From NCBI GenBank assembly GCA_023091665.1, contig JALJCQ010000003.1, forward strand, positions 1,054,001 through 1,118,000: DNA of 64,000 nucleotides. Reading direction: 5' to 3'. Below the pieces are notes generated by a model. It searched no databases, was not told the DNA's origin, and saw nothing but the letters and a program-made list of their open reading frames with translations. This stretch comes from Pythium myriotylum. Its lineage: Eukaryota; Oomycota; Peronosporomycetes; Pythiales; Pythiaceae. Within the stretch, counting starts at the first letter, position 1. Each line of letters opens with the position of its first letter. Position numbers and translations under genes: made by a program. Shown here piece after piece: positions 22,401 to 31,233 of the stretch.

Positions 22401-23469
22401 CCGCGAGCTTCTCGACTATAACTCCAAGTTCTTCTTCATGTTCCAGTCGACAGCGATTTGGCTCTCGATGAGGCTCGATTGGTTCGTCACGAGCGTTGTC
22501 GCGGTCGTTGCATTCACGTGCGTAGTATCCCGCAACTCGATCGGACCCGCAAGCGCCGGAATTGCTCTGACGTACGCCGTGCAACTGACCAACTACTTTC
22601 AGCGTCTCCTCAACCTGGGAAGCCAGACTGAAAATGTCATGACTTCATACGAACGCATTGCACATTTTGGCTCTCTCGATGTAGAAGGCGACAGCAAGCA
22701 AGTCGTGGAGACGAAGGCTACTCCAGGCGATTGGCGAGTTCGAGGAATCATCGAGTTCGACAATGTTTACCTTCGCTACAGAGACGGTCTCGACTTCGTG
22801 CTACGCGGGGTCACCTTCAGCGTCAAAGAAGGCGAGAAGATCGGCGTGTGCGGACGCACAGGATCAGGCAAGTCGACGCTCATGAACGCGCTCTTCCGCA
22901 CGGTCGAGGCCGCTCAGGGCGTCATCCGCATCGACGGCATCGACATCGCGACGGTGCAGTTGCAGCAACTGCGGTCTCGCCTGACCATCATCCCTCAGGA
23001 CCCTGTGATGTTCAGTGGCTCACTGCGCGAGAACCTGGACCCGTTCAACGACAAGACCGACGAGGAGCTGTTCTCAGCATTGCGTCGCGTGCACTTGATC
23101 GAGGACGTGGGTCGATGGGGCCAGGGCCTGTCGTACGAGGTGGCGGAGAAGGGCGAGAACCTGTCGGTGGGTCAGCGCCAACTGGTCTGCATCGCGCGCG
23201 CGCTGCTGCGCGAGTCTCGGATCATCGTGTTGGACGAGGCGACGGCGAACGTGGACCAGGAGCTGGATCGGCTGATCCAGGTGGCGGTGAAGGAGTGTTT
23301 CCGTGGTCGCACGGCGCTGACGATCGCGCATCGCCTGGAGACGATCGCGGACAGCGACCGCATCCTGGTGATGGAGCAGGGTCGCGTGGCGGAGTTCGAC
23401 ACGCCGGCGGCGCTGCTGGCGAGACGCGACGGCATCTTCGCGTCGCTCATGCAGAGCACGCAGCACTAG
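19417..23469 (+). CDS. ABC transporter A, ABCC/MRP type (short, no TMD0)
   Basis: 1350 residues, intronless. Full exporter with order linker-TMD1-NBD1-TMD2-NBD2. Starts at MAWGRKKPDD by analogy with the six paralogues; an in-frame ATG 75 bp upstream is less likely. The N-terminal segment SPLDRVGWLSQFTLWW is the short-ABCC linker. NBD1: Walker A GAVGSGKSS at 481-489, signature LSGGQ at 571, Walker B ending LDDP at 596 with Asp in place of the catalytic Glu, as usual in ABCC. NBD2: GRTGSGKST at 1146, LSVGQ at 1249, Walker B ending LDE at 1273. Both sites look competent. The NBD1-TMD2 linker is Ser/Arg-rich (FSTEISRASRISRRS). Bases 20011-22263 are nearly identical, inverted, to transporter C; 22816-23469 is shared with all copies. 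Likely exports conjugates or xenobiotics; substrate unknown. Confidence 0.93.
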   Translation: MAWGRKKPDDVYVAAQTPREGAAEADSWRTDLTSPLDRVGWLSQFTLWWVNASIVRGYKTPLEESDVWELPQTDKAAVLQRRFDGQYAETAALHRKAGLATPPSIYQAMWSSTKDKMGAAIVLQLVSSAANLLQPLLIKALLQNLRGEVNFFGISSGYTLAALLAVASSLGVQTLDSGMYLTVRSGINARMIVVNSVYQKLLRLTSSARLAMNSGDIITLAGVDSDRLFEAYAIGVWAIISPIVVFSACVIMGFLMSFSVAVAAGVGSCCILVYAVTNSRKIGRTRRKILEVAGERVKVTNEVLQGIRVIKMYAWEQSISERVAEVRGREVQLLRRYDYLRVTNLIVLTYAQTFLTAICFIVYVYEGNTLTVPTTFAFLALVNACGRPFAIFSNAVVYSSEGWASMQRIAKFLAADEVNFDHGSSDMLPVVDGEPIVDIRDADFTWLVRGSPDLITETATRPTLRNVNLSIAPGSLTIVVGAVGSGKSSLVSALLGEMDQLRGSRVVRGAVAYASQQAWIQHNSVRGNILFGAPFDAEHYERVISACQLRSDLSILDHGDLTEIGERGINLSGGQKARVSLARTMYRRNVDFVVLDDPLSALDVHVANAVFFECVKGLAASKTRLLVLNAHYHLLKHADRIIMLSDGEIVADGTYDEVRTQFAFLEDQAHEKALAADSNKMELDSSNAQADTDYADVLDDEVAEVTSSYVADSLNFVENPETVERASFSTEISRASRISRRSNRTQSHVAAETKPDDKNGNTMMLAEDRAVGSITWRTYVSFLETSGFNGVALLVILLLVFASTQCGSVAADYFVTYWSNGSLDQYSQKALVWIYVGVAASAVTLGILRAALFVEICLKLAKIVHAKYFAKVLYAPINTFFDVTPIGRVLNRFSRDLDQIDNPLPYYTLQYLIYSVIVLSVLVVCAVTTPTTLILYGPLLYASSIVQKYALASTRELKRLDGVTRTPFLNLISETINGIESIRSFRMTKDFSSKCRELLDYNSKFFFMFQSTAIWLSMRLDWFVTSVVAVVAFTCVVSRNSIGPASAGIALTYAVQLTNYFQRLLNLGSQTENVMTSYERIAHFGSLDVEGDSKQVVETKATPGDWRVRGIIEFDNVYLRYRDGLDFVLRGVTFSVKEGEKIGVCGRTGSGKSTLMNALFRTVEAAQGVIRIDGIDIATVQLQQLRSRLTIIPQDPVMFSGSLRENLDPFNDKTDEELFSALRRVHLIEDVGRWGQGLSYEVAEKGENLSVGQRQLVCIARALLRESRIIVLDEATANVDQELDRLIQVAVKECFRGRTALTIAHRLETIADSDRILVMEQGRVAEFDTPAALLARRDGIFASLMQSTQH
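20011..22263 (+). repeat. Inverted near-identical arm 1 (within transporter A)
   Basis: 2253 bp matching the reverse complement of 32443-34695 in transporter C without indels. The visible differences cluster at about 20114-20160. It covers most of TMD1, NBD1 and part of TMD2, and ends abruptly at the sequence GTCCAAAAGTAC. Confidence 0.85.
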
Positions 23470-23975
23470 GGAGCATTCGGACGGGTGAGTGAGTGCAAAT
23501 GTTCGTTGTGTGGGTGCATGTCGCCTCTGTTGGTCTCGGCGAGTCTATGACCAAGAAGGGCGGCGTCTGTTTTCAGAGAGGAGCCAGCGTGTGGGGAGTG
23601 ACGACCGTCTAGGCATCATCTCTTCGGGGCCCTGGAAGAGGAGAAAGTGACCTGTCTCCAGGAGGCTCACACACATGGAGATACTGTACGTACACGAGTG
23701 CTGGGACTGTAGTTGTCATCAAGAGTATCCGTGTGCTTCAGATCTCATCACAAATCAAAATATGTCACCTAATCCCCTGCAGACGAAATGTCTCGCCTAC
23801 ATGCATCTGAGGCCGCTCTGAGATTGGCTGTCCAATGGCTCCACCACTCACTATTCAAATGCATGTGCGTCGCGGTGGGGGCTCGCGACGAGCCGAACGA
23901 CGCGAGGGGCCCTCGGGGCCCTCCGCTCGCTCAGCGATGAAACTCTATCACTCTCCATTCTGAGCAGCCGACGCC
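23470..23975. other. Intergenic region between transporters A and B, 506 bp
   Basis: Both neighbours are on the plus strand, so this holds the terminator of A and the promoter of B. An ACTCACTATTCAAATG stretch at 23846-23861 resembles an initiator plus flanking element, and a short GGGGCCCTC direct duplication lies near 23915. Sequence identity between A and B ends exactly at the A stop codon. Confidence 0.45.
23846..23861 (+). promoter_or_regulatory. Initiator/flanking-element candidate of transporter B
   Basis: ACTCACTATTCAAATG resembles the oomycete core promoter GCTCATTYYNCAWTTT. The paralogue E has a closely similar stretch (48439-48456, minus) at about the same distance from its ATG. 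A second candidate, CTCCATTCTG, lies 15 bp before the ATG. Confidence 0.38.
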
Positions 23976-26900
23976 ATGGCGCCCAAGCACCAGCACGACG
24001 CGTACGCGGCGCTCCAGAGTCCGCGCGGCGGCTCGAACGGCTCGACCGTCGCCGCCGACGACTCGTGGAAGGCCGATCTGCGCAGCCCCGTGGACCGCGC
24101 CGGATGGCTCTCGCAGTTCACGCTCTGGTGGATCAATCCAGCCATCACGCGCGGATACAAGAAGCTGCTGGAAGAGGACGACGTCTGGGATCTCCCCACG
24201 ACCGACAAGGCCGCCGTGCTGCAAGAACGCTTCGACAAGGCCTACGCGGAGGCCGTGCGGCGTCACCAGGAAGCTCCACCGAAAGACGCGTCGACGCCGC
24301 CGTCCGTGTACCGGGCCATGTGGGACTCGACCAAAGACAAGATGGGTGTGGCCATCGTCCTTCACTTCACGAGTGCAGGCTTATCCTTGATTCAGCCACT
24401 GCTCATCAAATCGTTGCTCGAGAATCTCCGAGGAGAGGACAACACGTTCGGCATCTCGTCCGGGTACACGCTGGCCGCGCTCCTGACTCTGGCCGCCTGC
24501 TTGTCGGTCAACACGCTCGACTATGGCATGTACTTGACCGCGAGAGCCGGCATCAACGCACGCATGATCGTCGTGAACAGTGTGTACCAGAAAGTGCTTC
24601 GTCTGTCTTCGAGCGCTCGGTTGTCGATGAATAGCGGAGATATCATTACGCTTGCTGGCGTGGACAGCGATCGCCTCTTCGAGGCGTACGGAATAGGACT
24701 GTGGGCCATCGTCTCTCCGACGGTAGTTCTCATTGCCTGCGTGATCATGGGATTACTCACAAGCTACCTTGTCGCGCTCGCCGCGGCTGCATGTTCGGCT
24801 TGCATTCTCCTTTATGCCATGACTAATTCTCGCCAAATTGCGAACACCCGTCGAGAGATCTTGAAGGTCGCCGGTGAGCGTGTGATGGTGACGAACGAGG
24901 TGTTGCAAGGCATCCGGGTCATCAAGATGTACGCCTGGGAGCAGTCAATTTCGGACCGCATTGGAGAGATTCGAGGTCGAGAAGTGAAGCTGCTTCGCAA
25001 GTATGACTACCTCCGAGTCAATAACTTCATCGCACTCACGTACGGACAGACCATGATCACCGCGGTGTGTTTCCTTGTGTACATCTATGAAGGCCACACA
25101 CTCAATGTGCCAACTGCGTTCGCGCTTATCTCACTCGCCAACGCCTGTCGTCAGCCGTTCAATGTCTTCTCCAATGCAGTCGTGTTTTCATCCGAGGGAG
25201 TTGCCTCTCTTGGCCGCGTCGCAAAGTTCCTGGGGGCAGACGAAGTGAAGCAGAATGTGGGCAATACTTCTGAGCATCGCAGCGATGGTGATCCTGTCGT
25301 CGAGATCACGGAAGCTGATTTCTCATGGACCACTGCTCAGCCTGACGATGGTCCTAGTGAGCCAGTTCCACGACCGACGCTCCGCAACATCAACTTCAGC
25401 GTCACACCAGGCTCGCTCACCATCATCGTGGGTGCCGTCGGCAGCGGCAAGTCGAGTCTCGTGAGTGCGATGCTCGGCGAGATGGAGCAGCTGCGTGGCA
25501 CTCGATCGATCCGGGGCTCCATCGCGTACGCCAGTCAGCAAGCGTGGATCCAACACAACACGGTTCGAGAGAACATCGTATTCGGCACGGCTTTTGATGC
25601 TGAGTACTACAACAAGGTGATCTCTGCGTGCCAGTTGACTCGCGACTTGGAGATTCTGGACTACGGGGACGAGACGGAGATCGGCGAGCGCGGCATCAAC
25701 TTGAGTGGCGGGCAGAAAGCTCGTGTGAGCCTCGCTCGAGCTATGTACCGTCGCGAGTCGGACGTGGTGGTGTTGGACGATCCATTGAGTGCTCTGGACG
25801 TGCACGTGGCGAACGCGGTGTTCTTCGAGTGTGTGAAAGGGCTAGTGGCGAACAAGACGCGTTTGTTGGTGTTGAATGCGCACTACCATTTGTTGAAGCA
25901 GGCGGATCGGATCGTGGTGTTGTCGGATGGCGAGATCGTAGGTGATGGTTCGTACGAGGAAGTGCGAGCGAAGTTCACGTTCCTGGAAGACCTTGCCCAC
26001 GACAAGGCTTCAGGACCTGAGTCGGCTCATACACCAGCCCTGGGGGTAAGTGAGCACCCTCTTGGAGTACCACTCGACCAAGACCAGAGCGAAGGTATGG
26101 TAAGTTCAGCAGACGCGCCGGATTTCTTTGATACCCCGGAGACGATGGAGCGCGTGAGTTTCTCAACTGAAGTCTCTCGGACGTCTCGGACTTCGCGCAT
26201 GCTATCTCGAGTGGGAAGAATTGAGTCCAAGGTGGAAGCTCCAGCTGAAGCCGAACCTAAGAAGACAATGATGATGGCAGAGGACCGAGCAACTGGTTCG
26301 GTGACTTGGCGAACCTACGCATCATTCCTCGAGTGCACGGGGTTCAACGGTGTATTTTTGATGGTGACGCTATTCATTGTGTTCGCAGCTGCTCAGTCTG
26401 TTTTAGTGGGGGCGGACTACTTCGTGACCTACTGGTCGAACGGATCACTCGATCGATACAGCCAGGAGACCTTGGTGTGGATGTACGTTGGTGTGGCGGT
26501 GACGGCGATAGTGCTTGGAGCGCTTCGATCTTCCTTGTTTGCTGAGATCTGCATCAAGTGTGCTAAAGTGGTTCACGCCCGATACTTCAACAAGGTGTTG
26601 TACGCTCCGATCAACACATTCTTTGACGTGACACCAGTCGGCCGTGTGCTCAATCGGTTCTCTCGAGACCTTGATCAGATCGACAATCCGCTTCCATGGT
26701 ACAGTATGGCCGGTCTAGGCTATGTGACTATGGTCCTGTCAGTATTTATTGTGTGCGCCGTCACAACTCCAACAACTCTGATCCTGTACGCTCCACTATT
26801 GTACATCAGCAGTATCGTCCAGAAGTATTTCCTAGCAACATCCCGTGAACTCAAGCGCCTCGACGGCATCACACGCACTCCGTTCTTGAATCTAGTGGGT

Positions 26901-28037
26901 GAAACCATCAACGGCATCGAAAGCATTCGATCGTTCCGGATGGTCGATCATTTCTCGCAGAAATGCCGAGACTTGTTAGACTACAACTCCAAGTTCTTCT
27001 TCATGTTTCAATCCTCAAACAAGTGGTACGCGATGCGGCTCGACTGGCTGGTAACATCAGTGGTGGCTGTCGTGTCGTTCACGTGTGTGGCGTCGCGGAA
27101 CTCGATCGGCTCAGCAAATGTCGGCATCGCTTTGACTTACGCAGTACAGCTCACTCTCCAGTTTCAGCGCTTACTCACGCTATCAAGTATGACCGAGAAC
27201 TACATGACATCGTATGAGCGAATCGCGTACTATGGTGACCTAGAAGAAGAAGGATCGACGAAACCAGTGAATGCACTAACATCCCTACCAGATCCGACTT
27301 GGCCGACCAAGGGAACCATCGAGTTCGACAACGTCTACTTACAGTATCGAGAGGGTCTCGACTTTGTGCTACGAGGTGTCACCTTCAGCGTCAAAGAAGG
27401 CGAGAAGATCGGCGTGTGCGGACGCACAGGATCAGGCAAGTCGACGCTCATGAACGCGCTCTTCCGCACGGTCGAGGCCGCTCAGGGCGTCATCCGCATC
27501 GACGGCATCGACATCGCGACGGTGCAGTTGCAGCAACTGCGGTCTCGCCTGACCATCATCCCTCAGGACCCTGTGATGTTCAGTGGCTCACTGCGCGAGA
27601 ACCTGGACCCGTTCAACGACAAGACCGACGAGGAGCTGTTCTCAGCATTGCGTCGCGTGCACTTGATCGAGGACGTGGGTCGATGGGGCCAGGGCCTGTC
27701 GTACGAGGTGGCGGAGAAGGGCGAGAACCTGTCGGTGGGCCAGCGCCAACTGATCTGCATCGCGCGCGCGCTGCTGCGCGAGTCTCGGATCATCGTGTTG
27801 GACGAGGCGACGGCGAACGTGGACCAGGAGCTGGATCGGCTGATCCAGGTGGCGGTGAAGGAGTGTTTCCGTGGTCGCACGGCGCTGACGATCGCGCATC
27901 GCCTGGAGACGATCGCGGACAGCGACCGCATCCTGGTGATGGAGCAGGGTCGCGTGGCGGAGTTCGACACGCCGGCGGCGCTGCTGGCGAGACGCGACGG
28001 CATCTTCGCGTCGCTCATGCAGAGCACGCAGCACTAG
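23976..28037 (+). CDS. ABC transporter B, ABCC/MRP type (short, no TMD0)
   Basis: 1353 residues, intronless, start MAPKHQHDAYAALQSP. NBD1: Walker A at 486-494, LSGGQ at 576, LDDP at 601 (Asp for Glu). NBD2: GRTGSGKST at 1149, LSVGQ at 1252, canonical LDEATANVD. Its first ~700 bp are very close to transporter E (minus strand, 48341), including the GGSNGSTVAADDSW segment. NBD1 (about 25365-25983) is shared with D, E and G, and NBD2 (27384-28037) with all copies, so the gene is a mosaic. Its linker holds the Ser/Arg motif FSTEVSRTSRTSRMLSR. It converges on the FYVE-SEC14 gene, with 142 bp between stop codons. Expected to be a plasma- or vacuolar-membrane exporter; substrate unknown. Confidence 0.93.
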   Translation: MAPKHQHDAYAALQSPRGGSNGSTVAADDSWKADLRSPVDRAGWLSQFTLWWINPAITRGYKKLLEEDDVWDLPTTDKAAVLQERFDKAYAEAVRRHQEAPPKDASTPPSVYRAMWDSTKDKMGVAIVLHFTSAGLSLIQPLLIKSLLENLRGEDNTFGISSGYTLAALLTLAACLSVNTLDYGMYLTARAGINARMIVVNSVYQKVLRLSSSARLSMNSGDIITLAGVDSDRLFEAYGIGLWAIVSPTVVLIACVIMGLLTSYLVALAAAACSACILLYAMTNSRQIANTRREILKVAGERVMVTNEVLQGIRVIKMYAWEQSISDRIGEIRGREVKLLRKYDYLRVNNFIALTYGQTMITAVCFLVYIYEGHTLNVPTAFALISLANACRQPFNVFSNAVVFSSEGVASLGRVAKFLGADEVKQNVGNTSEHRSDGDPVVEITEADFSWTTAQPDDGPSEPVPRPTLRNINFSVTPGSLTIIVGAVGSGKSSLVSAMLGEMEQLRGTRSIRGSIAYASQQAWIQHNTVRENIVFGTAFDAEYYNKVISACQLTRDLEILDYGDETEIGERGINLSGGQKARVSLARAMYRRESDVVVLDDPLSALDVHVANAVFFECVKGLVANKTRLLVLNAHYHLLKQADRIVVLSDGEIVGDGSYEEVRAKFTFLEDLAHDKASGPESAHTPALGVSEHPLGVPLDQDQSEGMVSSADAPDFFDTPETMERVSFSTEVSRTSRTSRMLSRVGRIESKVEAPAEAEPKKTMMMAEDRATGSVTWRTYASFLECTGFNGVFLMVTLFIVFAAAQSVLVGADYFVTYWSNGSLDRYSQETLVWMYVGVAVTAIVLGALRSSLFAEICIKCAKVVHARYFNKVLYAPINTFFDVTPVGRVLNRFSRDLDQIDNPLPWYSMAGLGYVTMVLSVFIVCAVTTPTTLILYAPLLYISSIVQKYFLATSRELKRLDGITRTPFLNLVGETINGIESIRSFRMVDHFSQKCRDLLDYNSKFFFMFQSSNKWYAMRLDWLVTSVVAVVSFTCVASRNSIGSANVGIALTYAVQLTLQFQRLLTLSSMTENYMTSYERIAYYGDLEEEGSTKPVNALTSLPDPTWPTKGTIEFDNVYLQYREGLDFVLRGVTFSVKEGEKIGVCGRTGSGKSTLMNALFRTVEAAQGVIRIDGIDIATVQLQQLRSRLTIIPQDPVMFSGSLRENLDPFNDKTDEELFSALRRVHLIEDVGRWGQGLSYEVAEKGENLSVGQRQLICIARALLRESRIIVLDEATANVDQELDRLIQVAVKECFRGRTALTIAHRLETIADSDRILVMEQGRVAEFDTPAALLARRDGIFASLMQSTQH

Positions 28038-28179
28038 AGAGGAAACTCGTTGCCGACTGGGGACTATCCGCTTAGCCACGTATTGAACGAGAAAAGAGAT
28101 AAGATTAAAATAAAGTCTCGTATGCGATCACACTAGTGCCTGGAAAGGAGACATTCGTGTTAATTCGTTGAGCGAAAGC

Positions 28180-30739
28180 TCACTCGCTGATTGAGGAGCG
28201 GCTGCTGGAGACATTGGTCGAGATCGCATTCAATGTGTACGGCGCGAGCTTTTGGTGGTACTTCGCTTTGAGTGCGTCGAGTGCCTGCTGGATGCGCGGG
28301 TCACCTTCTTCCATCGTGTTCAGGTAGTTCTCCACAAAGTCGCGCATGTCGCGCTCCTCAGGTGAGTTCGTGAAGCAGCCACCGGGGCAGCTGCACTTAC
28401 CCCCGTACTCGACGGGCAGATCTTCTTCGTTGACAAACTCAAGCAGCGCCTTAGCGATCTCCTTCTGCCCGCGCACGACGTGAATACGTTCGCGCGTCTT
28501 CGGGTTGATCGACGGCGACGCGATCTTCCAAATCAGGTTGAACCACGATGGCGGGTTCACAATGAACACTTGGTAGATGCGCTCAGGATTGTACTCGGCA
28601 ATGGTCATACCGAGCGTCTTCATGTAGTTGAAGACATCGCCCGAAACGTCAGCCATCGAGATGCCTTTGATGTCGAAAACCTTGACCATATTACCTTCTG
28701 GGAACGGCCGCGGGTCGATGACGTTCCACATGAATTCCATCAGGAAGATCTGGTGCCGCAGAGCCTGCTCCTCAGTCACGCCGCGCGACAAAAACTCTTC
28801 GCGCATCTTCTTCATGTACCCAAAGTGGTCGAACGACACAATATGGCCGTGCTTGTCCTTCTTGTGAGCGAAGTGCGTGTAGCTGGCCTTCATGTGTGCG
28901 AACTGCGGCAGCGGTCGCAGCAGAATCGAGTCGATATCTTCGTCTTTACGCCATTTAAGCGTCTCAGCGTATCGTGTCTTGGCCTCCTCCACGTCTCCAT
29001 TGCAGCCTTCAACGAAACGCGGGTCCAAGTCGATCTCTGTCTTGTCGGACCCCTCACCATCGCCGTCACCACTGGCTTTGCGGTCGTAAGTGATATCAAC
29101 GCACTCGACGCAAAAGCGCTTCGCGCGATGGATCCGCCTCGTTGTTAGGAATAGAAGTACAAGATCGTGGTAGCGAGTCAGCCAAAGTACGATCACCGTG
29201 AGCCACACGATCACTTCCAGGAACGTCCACCGACGCAGATTTAGGTAAGCCCCAGCGGCAATGAGGGCGGCCATTGACGTCCAGAAGGCGCGGCGCTTCT
29301 GCTCCTTCACCTCTTCAAACGAGGAAGACACAGGCGAGGGCCGTAGCGACACGCGGAGGACTTTGGTGTCGCTCGGGCTCGAACGGAGCGGGTCGGCCTC
29401 GTTTACCACGAGACGGCGCTGATCACCCAGCTTGGTTTCGTCGTTGAGCGACGACAGCAACATTTGGCATGAATACTGAGCAACTCCGTTGGCCTCGGGG
29501 CCGTTCACGTAGAACCGGAGGATGCTGGATGGGTACATCGCCACTTGCATCTTCTCGTTCAGCAACGGTGACGACACGACCACGTGCTCGACGAGCGACG
29601 ACTCGTGCTGGATCGTGACACAGCTGATCGTGTAGTCTTCTTCGCGGACGCCTCGTTGGAGCTTGTGCATCGCGTCCTGGAAAAGCTGCTGAGCCTTGCG
29701 CAGCGCGGCCGCGATCTCTTGGCACTGCTCGGGAGTTCTGGCTCGCACACGGAAGACGCGGCCATCCGAACGGATCACCGTGAGGTTCCGAGGGTACTGC
29801 TCGTTAATCTCGATGTGCAGAATATCGGTCAGGTGGACCGACGACCGCAGCTCTCCAAGTGCAGCGACAGCGCCAGACGACTTGTCGTCGCTGTCAGTCG
29901 CCTTGAAAGTCAGCATCTCGGCCGACGTGAGCATGAACCACCGATCTTTCCAGATAGCGACATTGCCGTTCATGTGGCGACTCGCCAACGCGCGGCCGCC
30001 CATCGTGAACGTGCCCAGGTACAAAATGTCGTCCACAATGTTGGCCTGTTCTTCGAGCAGACACGAGTAGAGCACGCCGCTGCTCGAGCCCAAGAGCTCC
30101 GACTCTTTCGACAGCTGCGGTGGCAACGCGTAGCCTGCAATTTGACGAGTCATCTTGCGCGTCGGACTCATGACGCCGGTCTCAAGCGGCGAGCTCGGCG
30201 GCGTCGGCTCGTTGATGAGCGACGAGAGCTCGTCGCCCGACATGGAGGAGCGCGGCTGGCGGGAGCGCGGGCTGCGGTAGCCGGCGCGGCGCTGGAAGAG
30301 CTGGCGCGTGCAGATGTCGCAGACGCGCGCCTCCTTCATGATGCCGAGGTGCGGCAGCGGCACCTGGTTCTTGCTGTGGACGCCGCACACGGGGAGCCCG
30401 CAGTTGCGGCAGCGGTGCTGTGGACGCCGAGCACGCAGCCAGTCAGTCAGTCAGTCCGAGATGGCCACACCGAATCGAAAGAGATACTATTCGAGCACGT
30501 ACCCGCTTGAGCAGTCCGAGCGCGAGGTTGCACACGTGGCAGCTCCATTCGTCGGCGGGCTTTTGGAGCGGGTCGTCCTCGGCGGCCGGCTCGTCGGCCT
30601 TGAAGTGCGCCATCCACTGGGCCTTCTTGCGCGACCATTGCGCCTCGAGCGAGGCCACGACGGCGGCGACGTCGCTGGTCTCGGCCACGGCGTCGTCGGG
30701 CGGCGGCGGGCGAGACGCCGTCAGCAGAGCGTCGCGCAT
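28180..30739 (-). CDS. FYVE - PH - transmembrane - SEC14 (CRAL-TRIO) multidomain protein
   Basis: 824 residues from two exons (minus): 30739-30503 and 30417-28180, joined in phase 0 inside the zinc finger. An FYVE-type zinc finger (about 65-125) reads WSCHVCNLALG, then KRHRCRNCG, VCGVHS and ARVCDIC. The RHRC core replaces the classical RHHC and there is no clear WxxD. A PH-like domain follows at about 208-323 (WKDRWFMLTS ... GRVFRVRARTPEQ). Two adjacent hydrophobic segments lie at about 457-504, then a C-terminal CRAL-TRIO lipid-binding domain (VFDIKGISMADV, NPPSWFNLIWKIASPSI). Such a protein could link phosphoinositide recognition at endosomes with lipid exchange; this is inferred from the domains. 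The start at MRDALLTASR was preferred to an upstream in-frame Met at 30904 because the added sequence is low complexity. Confidence 0.85.
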
Positions 30740-31233
30740 GGCGAGAAGAGAGTGGCGATGGCGACGATGGGATGGACCTGCTCGAGGGCGACGGTCGACT
30801 TGTTGTAGGGCGCAGATTACGGGCGGCGCACGACGAGGGTACGGTGTAACCAGCGACCAAAAAGCGACTTGCAGAATGGGAGCGGGAGCCCCCTGATTCA
30901 GCAACTCGGAGGGGAGAATCGAGTCAACGAGTGCGCCATGCCACCTTGATTACGCAACTGGGAGCGCAGACGGGCCAGCTTCAAAGAGACATGCGCCGAG
31001 CGGAATGATAGTCTCGACTCAGTGTGACTCGCTGATGACGCCAGAACGTGGCGCGTCGAAGGTTCTCTCGTGGCGAAAGCGGAAGAACGAAGAGCAAAAG
31101 GTCTTTATTCATCAACTCCACATACAACAACCAAGACAACTACCCTCATTCCGCAACGCTCGCGTCGTTGAAGTGCTTGGCGCGAGCGGGAGGAGCCATG
31201 GAAGGACGAGGCGGCTGAGTCTCCTCCTCCTCC
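30740..31233. other. Intergenic region, 494 bp
   Basis: Upstream of the minus-strand FYVE-SEC14 gene and downstream of transporter C. It should contain the FYVE gene promoter and the C terminator. No other feature recognised. Confidence 0.4.

Noticed and set aside
27299..28075. Long open frames (about 200-258 codons) overlapping every NBD2 in the +1 frame of the gene
   Set aside because: They recur in each transporter because the NBD2 blocks are nearly identical and GC-rich. Their Arg/Gly/His-rich products have no domain and the true frame has intact ATPase motifs.
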